Below are positions 1 through 12,251 of a stretch of 64,000 nt of DNA, in pieces. This DNA is from Gorsachius magnificus (lineage: Eukaryota; Chordata; Aves; Pelecaniformes; Ardeidae), in assembly GCA_034008185.1 (NCBI GenBank), contig CM067089.1, positions 19,790,213 to 19,854,212 on the forward strand, read 5' to 3'. Each line of letters opens with the position of its first letter. The stretch's first letter is position 1. Below the pieces are notes generated by a model, which made no database searches, was not told the origin of the DNA, and saw nothing but the letters and a program-made list of their open reading frames with translations. The position numbers and the translations under genes were made by a program.

Positions 1-285
1 CAAAACTGCCTCCAGAACTGAGAAGTGGCTTGGACGTGACACATGCAGGTTCCTCTGAGTTGCTCTGCTGCTGTATCTCTAGTGTGAAGAACCTTTTCTA
101 GAAGTAATTAGAGGAAAGTAGCCTCCACTGCTATTAAAGTTCACATGCATGTATAGGGGCACCTCAGCAAAAGTGAATGTAAAGAATGCTTTTTAAAAGG
201 TAGCATATGTAAATCCCTGATTTAGCCAGCTTAAATAAATATGTAAGGGTGGGCAATGGAGATGTCCTTCAATGGTTCAGTCTAC
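1..285 (-). other. Intron of the LIPM-like lipase gene, cut by the window edge
   Basis: This is the start of the intron that follows lipase exon C. On the minus strand it opens with a GTAGA donor at 285. The next exons, expected to carry the GxSxG serine and the rest of the catalytic triad, lie outside the window. I see no further coding segment in these 285 bases. Confidence 0.7.
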
Positions 286-484
286 CTGAAAGCCCAGAAT
301 TCATCTTGATCAATGGAATAATTTTGGTGTTTTCTGGACCAGCGATTCCCTCTGCTATTTCCCATCCAAACGTCAAAGCCAGTGTTGGCTAGTATGAAGC
401 CCAAGATGTTGTTGCGCAGGTTTGTGACCCAGTTACTAGCATCTCCCAATAATCCATGTTGGAGAAATACAGCAGGTTTCAAAG
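286..484 (-). CDS. LIPM: Acid lipase (LIPA/LIPM family), exon with HG oxyanion-hole segment
   Basis: This 199-bp internal exon encodes about 66 residues of an alpha/beta-hydrolase-fold acid lipase, which hydrolyses neutral lipid esters in the lysosome or extracellularly. The translation contains [17 protein letters not shown], where the His-Gly pair forms the oxyanion hole, then [17 protein letters not shown] and [10 protein letters not shown], all hallmarks of the family. The [10 protein letters not shown] ending is closer to mammalian LIPM than to LIPA as I recall them. On the minus strand the acceptor is TTTTCAG just above 484 and the donor is AG/GTAGA at 286/285. The reading phase (one base carried over from the previous exon) joins exactly to exon B. 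The usual family motif DAGFDVW reads NTGFDVW here. Which LIPM-like paralogue this is cannot be settled, because birds may carry several tandem copies. Confidence 0.93.
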
Positions 485-1177
485 CTGAAAAGCAAATCAG
501 AAACAAAACAACAGTGTATAAAATTTCTTGATTTTACGGTGGTTCAGAGACTTTACTGTCCCGGATTCAATATTGGTATTTGTTCATGCACCAGCTTAAA
601 GGGAGCCAACTAATCATAAGAACAAGACACCCCTTCCTGTAAGGAGATAACTTCTAAGCTTCTGTAAGGATTTATGGAAAGATCTGCCTGACACCAGCAA
701 AAACTAGCTTGGCACCCTCCGGACATTGTTTGTACAGCTCTACCGCATTACCTTCAGATTCTCAATACTGATATATGAAATGAAGGTGTGGGGTTGTTTG
801 CAGAGGTTTCCTTTACCCAAAATATGAATCAGTCACTGATATTAACCAGGTGTAAGCAAAAGCAAAGCAAAATTAGAAGCTGGAACAGCTTTCTCAAAAC
901 AGGCTGATTGGGCAGATTACAGCCTTTACTCTATTTTTTTTTTCCATTTTTACTCATGAACTCTTATTATGAGGGTATATGCTTCATATTATAGTGGGTT
1001 TTTATTTTAAATAGGTGCACTTGACATAAATCATGTTCATCTTGCAGGCTATTCAGGGAAGCCAGAATTCTCTTCTAAAATTTCACTCATGTATACAAGC
1101 TTTGATGGACATTTTACAAATCTAAGGTATCTCTTTCCAGAATGTGCCCTATCTAGGCTGGTTTTGTCTCACATTAC
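485..1177 (-). other. Lipase intron
   Basis: This intron lies between lipase exons B and C. It starts with GTAATG at 1177 and ends with a pyrimidine-rich TTTTCAG at 485 on the minus strand. It is AT-rich. I see no repeat or additional exon in it. Confidence 0.8.
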
Positions 1178-1295
1178 CTGGCTTTCCCTGATTCTGTGTG
1201 CCATAAGGGATTCTGTTAATGGTAATGATACAACCATCTTCTGTTGTCACTTCACATTCCTCGCTGGGGTACCCTTTGTAAGTAATGAGCTCAGT
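1178..1295 (-). CDS. LIPM: Acid lipase (LIPA/LIPM family), exon with SEE..VTTEDG segment
   Basis: This 118-bp exon encodes TELITYKGYPSEECEV, then TTEDGCIITINRIPYG and a short variable loop ending QNQGKP. It is the N-terminal strand region of the mature lipase that directly follows the signal-peptide exon in this family. The acceptor is CTTCTAG above 1295 and the donor is CCAG/GTAATG at 1178/1177. The final G joins CT of exon C to give an alanine codon, so the frame is kept. Two positions normally occupied by tyrosine (SEEYEV and EDGY) read cysteine here, each through a TGT codon. Identification rests on the motif order with exons A and C. Confidence 0.92.
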
Positions 1296-2453
1296 CTAGA
1301 AGAGAAAGTACAAATGCATTTGCTTGCAGAAGTCCATCTCATATATTTTATGCATAAGATATTAGCAATGAAGAAATGTTAGAGAGCAGATACAACTGGG
1401 GATTTAGTGTACATATACTAAGCATCTGAATAAAATAATATAAGATTGGATATTGTAACCCTAAAACTACAACAGATTTCCTTAATTCTTTATGTTATAT
1501 CCAGGATTTGACTATTTCAGTTAAAACCTGTTATAAAAAAATGTGTTATACTACTTCCATACAATCCCAAGCCCTTGCATTCCAGTAATTAAGAACCACT
1601 GTAACCTCATAGCAGGAGCTTACGATTCCCATAGCTGAGATGAGGAGCTGCCTGGGTGTATGCTCCTGATCTGCTGCAAGGCAAAGTGAAACCAGTTTAT
1701 TTAAACTATCTTCAGAGAAATCCAGAGAGCTTCACATATGCAAAAAGTGCGACTGAAAAATTGACTACATTATGGAAAAAACAGGATCAGCCACTTGCAT
1801 AGTCACAAGGGAAATCACAGCCAGCCTTAAACTCTGAAATAAATAGTACTTTTGATCTGTAACATTCAACCTGTTTTGCTACAAAAGAGGATTGTTTTTT
1901 ATAACTTGTACGCAGAGAATTATTCAATGTAATTTGTCACGCAGGACAGAAACCCCAAGATTTTCAGAAGTGACGAAAGATCTGAACAAGCTTGCTTGAA
2001 AAGAGGTGCTCTTTTGAAAAGCTGGCCATTTCTGATCTATGCTGATCATTCAAAACTGGAGAAACACCAGCCACGGGTTATTTAGAGACTCTAAATTTAT
2101 TTACTATGTAGAGACCCTTTGATGACAGAATGCTGACATTCTAGATGGTTGTTCTTGCAGATAGGGGGATAGTGCCAGCAACAGCAAACTGGTAACTGAT
2201 ATTTAAAAGGAATTTATCTCTGGATGTTTACTGAGGAAAGGTGTTTGCCTTAATTTCTATCAAGCATTAGGATGTGCTGTTACTCAGGCAGAAAAAAGAG
2301 AACAGAAGAGAAAGCAGTAGTATACAGAGTGATTAGAGAGGGTGGGTTAAATAAAGGCAGCTTATCTACCTTGTTATTTCCAACACCTAGGAACCCCTCA
2401 GCTGTGAGACACAGATACCTTCCATCCCCAGGTCACTCTATCGAGCAACTTAC
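1296..2453 (-). other. Lipase intron
   Basis: This intron lies between exons A and B of the lipase gene. It begins with a strong GTAAGT donor at 2453 and ends in TCTTCTAG at 1296, read on the minus strand. It is AT-rich and I recognise no mobile element or exon in it. Confidence 0.8.
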
Positions 2454-2565
2454 AATATTCATAAATGCTTCAGGATCCACAGCTCTCTTCATTCTCCTGA
2501 GTTCTTCTGAATAAGTAATTCCCTGAAACAAATAGGTCACAGCAACAAACAGCCATATCTTCTCT
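2454..2565 (-). CDS. LIPM: Acid lipase (LIPA/LIPM family), signal-peptide exon
   Basis: This 112-bp exon encodes EKIWLFVAVTYLFQG, a hydrophobic signal-peptide core, then ITYSEELRRMKR and AVDPEAFMNI, the start of the mature protein. AVDPEAFMNI resembles LIPM more closely than LIPA. The acceptor TTTTATCCAG ends at 2566 and the donor ATT/GTAAGT is at 2454/2453. The next exon continues in frame. Oddly, the codon before the conserved Trp, where many family members have the initiator Met-Trp, is ATA (2558-2556). There is no in-frame ATG before the signal peptide in this exon. Either an upstream exon supplies the start, as in annotated human LIPM, or the start has been lost. I could not locate that upstream exon. 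Confidence 0.88.
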
Positions 2566-4800
2566 CTGGATAAAACAGCGTATTCATCTGTCAGCCGTCC
2601 TGTGCCATGCTTGCAATCCAGGCAGGTTCTGTGCTTTTCCAATGAGGGATGTGCTGCCTCGTACTGAACGGAGCTAGCCTGGTACTCCCTACTCGTTAAT
2701 AAAACGTAATGAAGCTGACTTTAAACACCTATCTGAGGGAGTCTGGCAGCAATCTGGATTCTCTGCTAAGGTTTGGACTAGGATGTGGCTTGAAATCAGG
2801 CCAAAAGTCTCAGTGAATCCAAGGAAAGGAGCAAAACTTTTGGAGAAATGGATTTCACTCGTTCTTCTGAGGAGCAAGTCTCTTGCATTAGCATGTGCAT
2901 ACATTAATTAGGAAACATTTCTGGCTAACTCTGGAGAACACTGGAGTTATTGGGAAACTTGTAACTAAATCAATTATTATCACAGTGAAGTTTTCAAAGT
3001 GGAGACAACTAAGTCATTGGATAGCTAACTGAAAACACAAAGACAACTGAAAATAAACACATTAAAATAGTTATCATTTAATTAAGAATTTAGGAACCTA
3101 AATAAAGCACTTATCTATAGTTGCCTAGCATAATTTATACGAAGCTGCTCAATGGCAAAGTTTATCCACTCCATGGGATGAGGGTGGAGAAAGGAAAAGA
3201 AAGCTTCGCTAAATGGAAGGGTAGCGCGGGGACATCCAGTTTCGTTCAGGAAATGAGGAACAAAGAAACCTGAGAGGAAACAAGCCTGCTCAGCTGCACA
3301 CATAGCAGCTCCACAGCCTCTCAACACCCACGTCCTCCTAGCTTGAAGAAAATGCAGAGCGCTTGAATTAGCATTCTCTCTACACCATACAGATGCCTGG
3401 AGACCATGTCTGAAGCCCTGGTGTCCCAGCAATAGAGCTCTAAGATAGACTGGATTAGCCAACAAATCTACTGCAGTTATGGTTTTCCCAATCAACAAGA
3501 CTTTGTAACTCTTTCCCCCAATACTATGAATAGCTTATTCTTCCTTATCACAGAACAATTTATATTCTAACTTTCTAACACAACATTCTGATATAATCTG
3601 TATCTTGAAGATACTGGGCTCCTTTCTCAGTAAAAGGAACAGACATTTTAAAAACAACTTTTTACTTAGCTTCATCTTCCCATCTTCTGGCTGAAAGCCA
3701 CTGCTATCTTATTCCCACACTTGGCGTTTTCCCATGCCTCTCCAGTTATCCCAGAGTTACCTAAATTCAGGCTGGGTGATTCATGCTACTCCTCTTTAGC
3801 CAAAAGGAATCTTTTAAGAAATAGACATCCTTTCACCTATGTGAGTTACAAACAAAACAATATAACAAAATACATTTGTTCTCAAATAATCAAGCAACTC
3901 CTCGAGCCTAGGTTTGATACCGTCTTTTGCAGCTCCCACAAAGCCTTCACCAGTCTGGGGTCAGAAAGAAGGTAAAGAGTTACCGACCCTGTGCCAGAAA
4001 TCATGTGTTCAGCTGCGCAACGGAGATGGCAGAAGAATGGAAACTCAGTTCCTGGGTGTTCGGAAGCAGCGCTGGGTAAAAGGCGGCAGCGAAACGGCGG
4101 CCACACACTGTTTTTTCCCCAATCGTGCAGCACCTTGACACTAAGCATCTATTTCTTTCCCGCTCCTCATTCCTTCTGCTCTCATTTCAGCTTTTCCCTA
4201 GGGTAGCAACAGAGAGAGGCGACTCCTTTTATTCTCCAACCTCGTGCTTTTCATCTCCTTCACCACCACAGTTATAACAAGGCTCTTTTTACTATCACAG
4301 ACTGCTGGATTTTTAAGGAGAATACCAGCCTCTGTAGAGTGGCAGAGCAGGACCAGGAATCTTGAAAACAAATATGTTCATAGATAAACCTTATCAAACC
4401 TAATGAAATTGTCAGTAACAACCTGCCAACTCCAGCTTTTCACGTTATGTGGAAAGGATGGAAGAAACTCTGACTCTTCGATACTTCTATAGATGTTATT
4501 ACACGTATTTTTCTTTTATTCTTTTAATGCTCGTGTTGCTGCTCCACAATTCTACATTGTCACGGGAGTAGTTTCAGGAGATTTTCCTTTGTTCATATGT
4601 CACCTCTTAAATGGTCATAGAATAAAATGGATATTCCCTATGTGAGTAGTTATGAAGCAAGAACGCTTTTCAATACTCTGTATGGACTCAGGAAACATTA
4701 CCGTAACGGCCACTTGCCTCAGAGGTCTCAAGCACAACAGGAATTCACCAATATTGCCCAGCAGTAGAAATTAGGCAGGTTTGAGCAGACTGTTGGGTCT
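2566..4800. other. Upstream flank of the lipase gene, no supported gene
   Basis: This AT-rich stretch should hold the lipase promoter and first exon, but I could not place either. A 128-codon open frame on the minus strand (3115-3498) has no ATG start and matches nothing I know. I recognise no repeat family here. Confidence 0.5.
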
Positions 4801-4825
4801 TCAGGATAGTGACCTCTGTGACGCT

Positions 4826-4867
4826 CTTCTTTTTGTGGAGTACAAGCTTCTTTTTGTAGGGTACAAG
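4826..4867. repeat. Two-copy 21-bp tandem duplication
   Basis: The unit at 4826-4846 (CTTCTTTTTGTGGAGTACAAG with its last base) is followed directly by a near-identical unit at 4847-4867. The two differ at two bases. This is a local replication-slippage duplication in noncoding DNA. Confidence 0.85.
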
Positions 4868-6760
4868 CATAATGCAGCCAGGTTCCCTAATTGGTGTCCT
4901 AGCCATTACTATAACAAAAACTTTGCAGAAGTATGATTGAGGTGCTTTTTCTTTTTTCCCCACTTGCATATTCTGGGGCGAAGCTGGTGGACTTTGTATT
5001 CTGCCTGTTCCAGATTGGTATTTTTAAACCTTGAAACTAATTATTCTTTCTTGTTCAGTTCCCCACACCTGTTCCTCCAAATATTCGTTCTGTCTCACAG
5101 ATACCATTTGTCCACACAGCACAGGTCAGCTTATACACTGAGATGAACATCTACCAAGGTTTTGAACAGGCTTTGATATTTCTATTTATATTGTAGCTTG
5201 CATACTTTTTTCTTGCAGTACTGGCTCTGATTAGGACCAGAATTATTTAATATATCCTCATAAGTAATTTTCTTTAATATTTAAAGACCAGAAAGAAATA
5301 TGAAAGAAAATCTCAGGAGGAGACCTGTTCCTACAAGATTTGCTAGGAGGCCTTCAAATATAAGGGTCAATATAAGGGTCTGAGTTTAGGTTCTGGCAGG
5401 GAATTAGGGAGAGGAAACGATTTTCAAAGAGCTGGTTTAGAACATGGAGTGTTTCCAAATATTGACTCTACACATGGGGTGGTTTTTTTTTTGAATCTTT
5501 ATTTCCTTTCATATACTTCAACATCTTCCACCTTCCTTCTAAGAAAACCAGTTTTTCTCCTTTTTAAAGTTCCAATTTTTTTCAAAGCTCAACAAGAATT
5601 CCACGAGGGAACTGTTTAAATACGTACTTACCTCCAAGTATCTCATGCTATTTTAACTCATTAAGATGTGCTAGTAACTCGCTGTGAACAAAGGCAGCTT
5701 CATTCGTTGTTGTAATGCAACGCTTCATTGACAAAAAGAACTCAGCAAACCAATATTGAGTAAAAAAACAACATATAAATGGCATAATACCATAAATAGC
5801 AAACTAGTGGATGAAGTCATCATTGCAGGTTATTGGCAGCACATGTCTGAAGTGAGTGTTTGAGATGGGGAAAGAAGATGAACAAGGGTGAGCATTAGGC
5901 TGATTTTTTTTAATCGCAGACATGCGCGCTCGGTTGTAAGTTGACAGGTTTCAGAGGAAGTTACTCACAATAAAAACAGGTGTAGAATCCAGTGGAAACG
6001 CTTAAAGGTTGAAATGTCGCTGTCAGAGATGTGGCTGCAGCTTCATAAACGTGGTCATACGCAAATGAACTTTAAACTGGTCAGTCCAGACACCCTTACC
6101 TAAATAAGTGCCTTTGTGTAAGTTGTTGACTATGTGCTTGGTGTATAAAACGTCAGCTCCTTCCAGTGCTCTTTCTGGATAAAAACCCCTCAGCAATGCA
6201 CAGGAGATAACCCCTAGAATTTTGCTGTTTTCTGCAAACTCTTTGCTCTCCCCATTCCCTCCTGCTTCAGGAATCAGACCTGGCTCTGCCTGCAAGTGAC
6301 TTAAGAACAGAAGATATTGGCAAACAGCTGAATATAGCAGTTCTTCACGGATCAAATATGTCTTTTTGGCTTCTTCATCCAGTTCGTGTACATAGTTATC
6401 AGAAACATTTGGCTATTTTGAGTATGTTAAGGAGGGCCTTTAGAGGAAGGTATGCTTTATGGAGAGACAGACTTGTTTTTGTGCGAGTTGCCAGCCAGTG
6501 GTCTCCAAGGGAACACATAGCAGCAAAACCAGAAGGAACCCCTCCATGCACTCATATGGCTTTAAAAATATTTCATACCATAACAGTGTAAGCAGTTGTT
6601 TCTTGAGAGTGAGCAAAACACTGAGATCTAAGGACAGGGTCTAACAGTGCGTTCTCCACAGCATCCCTGGGACAATGCCTGGTTTCTGGCAGTGGGGGTG
6701 CAAGGCCTGCCCTCAGCCACCCCACTCCACCCCATTGCCTTGGTTCCCAGCACAGGCATG
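4868..6760. other. Intergenic DNA, nothing recognised
   Basis: This is AT-rich noncoding sequence with short A and T runs. No exon, RNA gene or mobile element could be recognised on either strand. Confidence 0.5.
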
Positions 6761-6763
6761 GCT

Positions 6764-6776
6764 GGGGGGGGGGGGG
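6764..6776 (+). repeat. Poly(G) run, 13 bases
   Basis: Thirteen consecutive guanines lie inside a locally GC-rich segment (about 6640-6900) that is open in several frames on both strands. Such overlapping open frames come from base composition, not from coding. Confidence 0.9.
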
Positions 6777-7985
6777 AAGGCAGAGCCCCCTGTCCAGCAA
6801 TGGCCCCTACACCTCCAAACAGCGAAGGGAGTCCTTCCAATGGAGCCCACACACAAGGAGCTGCAAATGCAAAAGCATAAAGCACTGATGAGAGCTGGTG
6901 CTGCTTGGGTGAGAGATTCTCGTCCACACTCTCATGCCTGCAGAAATATTCCTGATGCTCATCATCAAGGTAAATGGCATGGGCTTGTCTGGAGGGTTTC
7001 CAGCAACTAGGCTGAGTGGCACAGTATTCTTAAGTGATGAGTGAGGCAGCTCTGAGCTGGCACTTCCATAATTATGAGTCTTTCATGTGACAAAGGTACA
7101 GTAGGAAGTGTCAAAAGGAAGAGCGCAGGAGGGTCAGAGAGGGGTGTGTGCCTGTCTCTTCGCTCACACTGCTGACACCTTGTCTGGGAATGTCCCAGGC
7201 AGCGCTGCCCTCCTGCCCAAGTCTCAGTCACCCATAGAAGGGGGCAGCTTACAAATAAAAAGCTCAACACCAGCCCCTCTGTTGACTTATCCAAAGGAAA
7301 CACAACTTCTGAAACCAGAAATAATTTCTACAGTAGTTCTTGGCTGATGATGGAGTTTGTGAAATGTATGCAAACCAGGATTTCTTCACCTTTGAGGGTG
7401 GATGAAGATGGAATCTCTGATGCAATTCCTCAGCTTTGCATAACTGTTCAAATTGTTTTGCCCCCACAAGCCACTGGTAATTCTTTTTATCCTTCTGCTA
7501 ATTTTGTAGTAATTTATACAGCAATGTCGCCTCACCCCCATATGAATCAACTGTCATTAGAAAGAAAAGGAATTCACACATCTGCATGCACATGCACGGA
7601 AAGCTGAATTAAGTACAGTTTGTTTATTTTGCACTTGTTGCTAACTGAAAGTCTCGGGAGTGGGAACTCAAACCTTCTGGCAGGAGACCTGGAATCAGTA
7701 TGAGCACTAAGCAGGAGTTGCACTCAGTATGCACCAGTCAGCGCCAGTCAATGTGCACCAGTCAGCCCTGGTGAACGTATGCCATTAAGCACTGCTAAGC
7801 GTGGACGAATGAATGAGGCTGGGGTTGGGTCAGGCAATTTGCTCAGGTCAGGTTCGCATCGCCATCAGCAGGAGCTACCCAGCTGTTTTTAAGGATGGGT
7901 CAGGGGGTCTGTGAGCAAGAGGCTTGTGATTTTCTTGGGGCTAAGAATTAAAGTAATGGCTTTGCTCTGAGACAGAAGGAGGCTG
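6777..7985. other. Intergenic DNA with imperfect CCAGTCA-type short repeats
   Basis: No gene is supported. Around 7725-7775 the motif GCACCAGTCAG and variants recur at short spacing, an imperfect tandem array of a few units. Nothing else was recognised. Confidence 0.5.
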
Positions 7986-7987
7986 CT

Positions 7988-8013
7988 GGGGGCAGGGGGG
8001 GGGTGGGGGGGTG
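7988..8013 (+). repeat. G-rich tract able to form a G-quadruplex
   Basis: Guanine runs of about five, nine, seven and two are separated only by CA, T and T. At least four G-triplets in 26 bases fit the standard G-quadruplex pattern on the plus strand. It lies in intergenic DNA with no gene start nearby. Confidence 0.75.
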
Positions 8014-11000
8014 GAGATGGCATCACAACACCTTTGTCCTCTGTTCAAACTGGGATTTTTGCATACCCATAACTGGGTTGGGCTGGGGTTGAGTTGGCTG
8101 CAACCCGGAGTGGGCAGCGAGCTGAGGTCAGGGCTGGGCCCCAAGGTGGCTGGCAGCTGGGACTGCTGGCTCTCTTCCCGTGGACACTTTTCTCCTTGCC
8201 TGCTTTCTACTGAAAAATTCTCTTCAAATATGAATTCCATTAGAAATTATCTCAGTCTTGGCTTGTTGATCTTCTTCATGCATAAAAAACAACTTCCCAC
8301 TAACTTTTGCTAGGTCAACAGCCTGGATAATCAGAGCTCTCTCTTTCCAAATTGTAAAGCACTTGGTTTTTTACTTTTACAGAGTAGGAATTTCTTTTGA
8401 AACAGTGAAGGTATAGCTAACTCATAGATCTGGTCCTCTTTCTTTAAAAAGCAAAGATACAGTTACCAATACAAATTGCTGGTCTGCTCTGGGCATCAGC
8501 ATTAATTTTCCTGCATTAAATAGTCCACCATAAAATAATAAAAAATTAAATAAAAAAAAATTACAAAATTAAGATGATTACTTTGCACTTATGACTTAGA
8601 ATATTGTTTTGATCTTTTATAAGGAAAATGGAACATGATAAAAGTGTTTAACCTTAGCTATAGAAATGCACTTTAAATAGCAAAGCTGCTTATCAAGTAT
8701 AGTCTGTGTTTTCAAGAAAATCTTTGCCTCATAAAGACAAAATTTGTCTGCTGACCCCAAAGTGATATTTTTCAAAACCAAATGAAAAGTCTACACATTC
8801 TATTTTACTTATGTCAACAATATTTCGTTCTCTTGCTATGTGAAGGAAGTTTACTTCTAAAATGTTAGTGCCAACACACAGTTTCACAACACTGCGCAGA
8901 AATAGGACAAATGAAACTTATGGACCACTTTCAAGCTCTGCTCCATTTGATGTTGCACTGGACATTCAACGTTTCCATGAAACAAGGGAATATTCTTTCA
9001 TTAAGCCAAGTAATATCAGACAAGGACATAATTCTTACCATCACAAAGGAAATCCATGTCTTTTTTATGGTCAGGATGACCTCTTTGCTTCGGAAGCATT
9101 TTGTGAAATGCCTTGAGGCAGGAAGATCCCTTTGCAGAGTGGTCTTCCAGCTCTTCCACTCCCCTGGAGCAGGTAGCAGTGGCCATCAGAAAAGTGATGA
9201 ATTCCCAAGGTCTGTGTAGGAGCAGGACACGCCCCTCAGCAGGGGATGCCTTGTGGCTCCGTGCTCTCTGCCATTGGGACGGTCAATCTGCAGCAGAGAA
9301 GCTCCAATGTTAGAGGAGAAACGGGTCTGAAAAGCCAGTAATTTGTGTTTTCCTTTTGAAAGCCCACAGGAAAACTGGTCACGTATTCACTGCCCAATGA
9401 GCTGTGGTGCAGTGATCAGGCTGATTCTGATCTGAGCTGGTGGCATCCCTACAGAGCAGTGTGTGGAGGTACCAGCTCAGGCCTGGCTCCAGAAGCACCG
9501 CTTTTGGGGTCCCCAACCCCTGCACTGTACCCTGCCCCTTGGCTGGCACCTCCCTGCTGCATTCCCCAGCACCACTGCGGCACTGCTCAGCCAAATCGCT
9601 CTGCACTTCTCGTATCCACAGGCTCGCTCAGGTCACCCCAGCATCTTGAAATAACTGGTGTCCAGCTCTAATGAGCAGGACACTGAACCCCTCGTCACTG
9701 TTGTGTGATTCTGCTCAAGTCATTTTGGCCTCCAGGGCTTTTCTTTCCTTCCTGTCGTCCAGCTGGCACCTCCAGCTATGAGGATTTTGTACACGGACCG
9801 TCCCTAACACTTATCTGAACAGTGTCTGAGGGATATTTCAGTTCAAGCTGCACTCCTGTTAATCTGAATGAACATTCAGATAAGTGAATGAAAATCATGG
9901 CTGAAATCCTTACTTTTGTGCCCTAAGAGGTATCAGATTTTGTTCATATAAGCCATAAAGACAGACATGTCCTTATTACAAGTTGTATTGACAGAGGCCT
10001 AAGAGGATGGACTACTGGCGATAAAGAAGTCACTGATGAGAGTTTGCTTTGAAAAAAAGAAAGGAATATCTGAAAAACAACCTGATTTAAACACTTTTTT
10101 AACAGGCAGCTAGATTCTTAGAGCTAGCAATGCTGTCAAAATTTTCATTCAATCCTGTCAGAATTCTCCTGTGTTTAAAGAAATCGTTCCCTGAGCACTA
10201 GATGTAGCAACACTGGTTTCCTGTCAGTTTGTAACTTACAGTTGATTGCAAGCTCCCCTTAAATATTTCCAATGGTTGGGGTATCTCTCTTGCTCTTACC
10301 CTTCCTCTTCTAATCTCCTAAACATGCTGAGTCTTTACTGGTCAGGACACTTGTAGTCCTTCTCTTCTACTTGGTCATCTTTTTTCATGAAACACATGAA
10401 GCCTTAATTATTTTGCAGAGGACTACGCTGCTATCAATGAAAACTGGACACAAAAGGGCTCAAAATTTACCACGAAGCATACAGTCAGACACACAGACGG
10501 CATAATCTCCTGAGCGTTGTTTCCTTAGAAAGGCAGCTTAACCATCCTCCCTTAAGCCTTTGAATAAAACCACTGCATGGCTCTGCTCTTTTGCTGGATT
10601 GCTCTTGTCTTCACGTTTTGAAAGGGGCTTGTGTCATTGCAAAACATAATGATTTTTTATACTAGTATAACTTTCAAATTATAAATACAAATATTTTGCA
10701 GAGTATTATTTTGCATAATATTCTTCTGATATTGTAGACCCTCTGATGTTACAGACTCACCCTTGGCCTTACGGGCAATGTGCAGCCTAAAACTTGTACA
10801 TGGTGCATATACTGGGTACCTGCCTTTTTAATTTCATTTGTTTCCCACAGAAGACACCAGGTCAGGAAGTACCCTGAAGATAGTGCCATTGCTTTTTGCA
10901 TGGCTGTGTGTGGTTCAGTTCAATGAGGGAGGAACTGAAATTAGACCTGTTCGGAGAAAACTTCTAAGAGTCACCTAAAAATGGATGGGAGGTCCCAGTC

Positions 11001-12251
11001 TCCAAGGGTTTTGGCACATACATGGAAAGATACATTACCACTTTGCGTAGTGTGAATTCTCACCTGGCATGTTCAACACCTTGGAGGTTGTTCCAGATTG
11101 TACAGACGTGAACCATGTCACCATGTCATGTCCTATTTCCACCTTATGTCCTAGCAAGGGGCATTGAGGAGGACCATTGGGATGATCAATGGAAGAAGCC
11201 AGGCTTCCCTTCCCCATTGCAGGATTGCCTCGCTCAGCAGATCTCCCACATGATGCTTTCCCCGCACGTGATGACTTTCCCACGTGTGATCCCTTCCCCA
11301 CACTGTTTGCGGCTGCCGGCACCAGGGAGGGAGAGCAGCATCAGGGGCAGGTCAGATCTGAGATGGCTTCTGTGTCCACTAGTCTGTAATTTTCATTTGG
11401 GACTGCAGAGAATTACAGGCTTGGAGTTTGTGTATTAGAAATTAAAATCAAAGCCAGAGTTAGATAATTGCTTATGGCAAACCGATTTCTCTACGTGGTA
11501 CACCAGCTGTCAGCTACTCATGGGTGAAATCATAAATACAGGGTGTACGTGCACTCAGGGTGTGCACAGGCAACCCTCTACTCACAATGGCTATTTTTCC
11601 CTTAGAAGACAACTCACCTCAGAGGGAATTTTGGGGGGAAATTTTTTGGCAGAATCACAGAATTTCAGCCACTAATCTGCCTGGGTTTTTTTTGTTGTTT
11701 TTCTTTTTTTAATCTTTGGCCACTGCTGCCTATGGGACATTGGACAAAGAAAAGGAGTGTAGCAAGATAAGGGACTACTCAAGGCGCCAGTAATCAGGCC
11801 CTGGATGCATCAACAAGAAGTAACCAAACATGGGTTTCAGTGCCATTTGAGATGTCCTGGGGCAGCCTGCCTGCCTCTGGGATTTGTCTTAGGCTTTGTG
11901 TGTATTCATTTTGGCTGAACCAGTTTCTTGCTGAATCATGTCTGGAGGGTGTGAAGTGTTTTATCCTTATCTATTAAAGATTGTTTTATTTACAAAAATA
12001 TTAGTAAATAATGAAGACTGGATTTGCAAGTACCATTCACTTGGATTAAGCAAAGCAGCAGCCAGATTTTCAGATGAAGAAGCTTTCCATCTGTGATGAC
12101 TGATGGGCACATGGTGCCCATGAACAGCTGCTGTCTGCAAAATGTTCACTACTGGTAGCTGAACATTATAGGAAAAAAAAGAATGAATGAAAAGTGGAAG
12201 GTTGTTTACAAGAGGAATTCTAAACAGTTTTCTCTTTCACAGGCAATGCAG
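8014..12251. other. Intergenic DNA, no supported gene
   Basis: This is AT-rich noncoding sequence. Two overlapping plus-strand open frames (8862-9116 and 8911-9219) show no recognisable domain and no splice context. An AGAATCACAGAAT string near 11653 hints at a reversed CR1 tail but is not followed by CR1 sequence. Confidence 0.5.

Noticed and set aside
2554..2556. ATG overlapping the expected lipase start
   Set aside because: It is out of frame with the signal peptide and mature lipase and would give a short unrelated peptide.
3115..3498. 127-codon minus-strand open frame upstream of the lipase gene
   Set aside because: It opens with TTG, has no recognised domain and no convincing in-frame splice link to lipase exon A, so it was not accepted as lipase exon 1.
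6628..7022. Multiple overlapping open frames on both strands
   Set aside because: They arise from the local GC-rich, G-run-containing composition. No frame has a recognisable protein.
11650..11670. AGAATCACAGAAT string resembling a reversed CR1 octamer tail
   Set aside because: The CR1 3' block that should follow in reverse orientation is absent, so there is no support beyond the short string.
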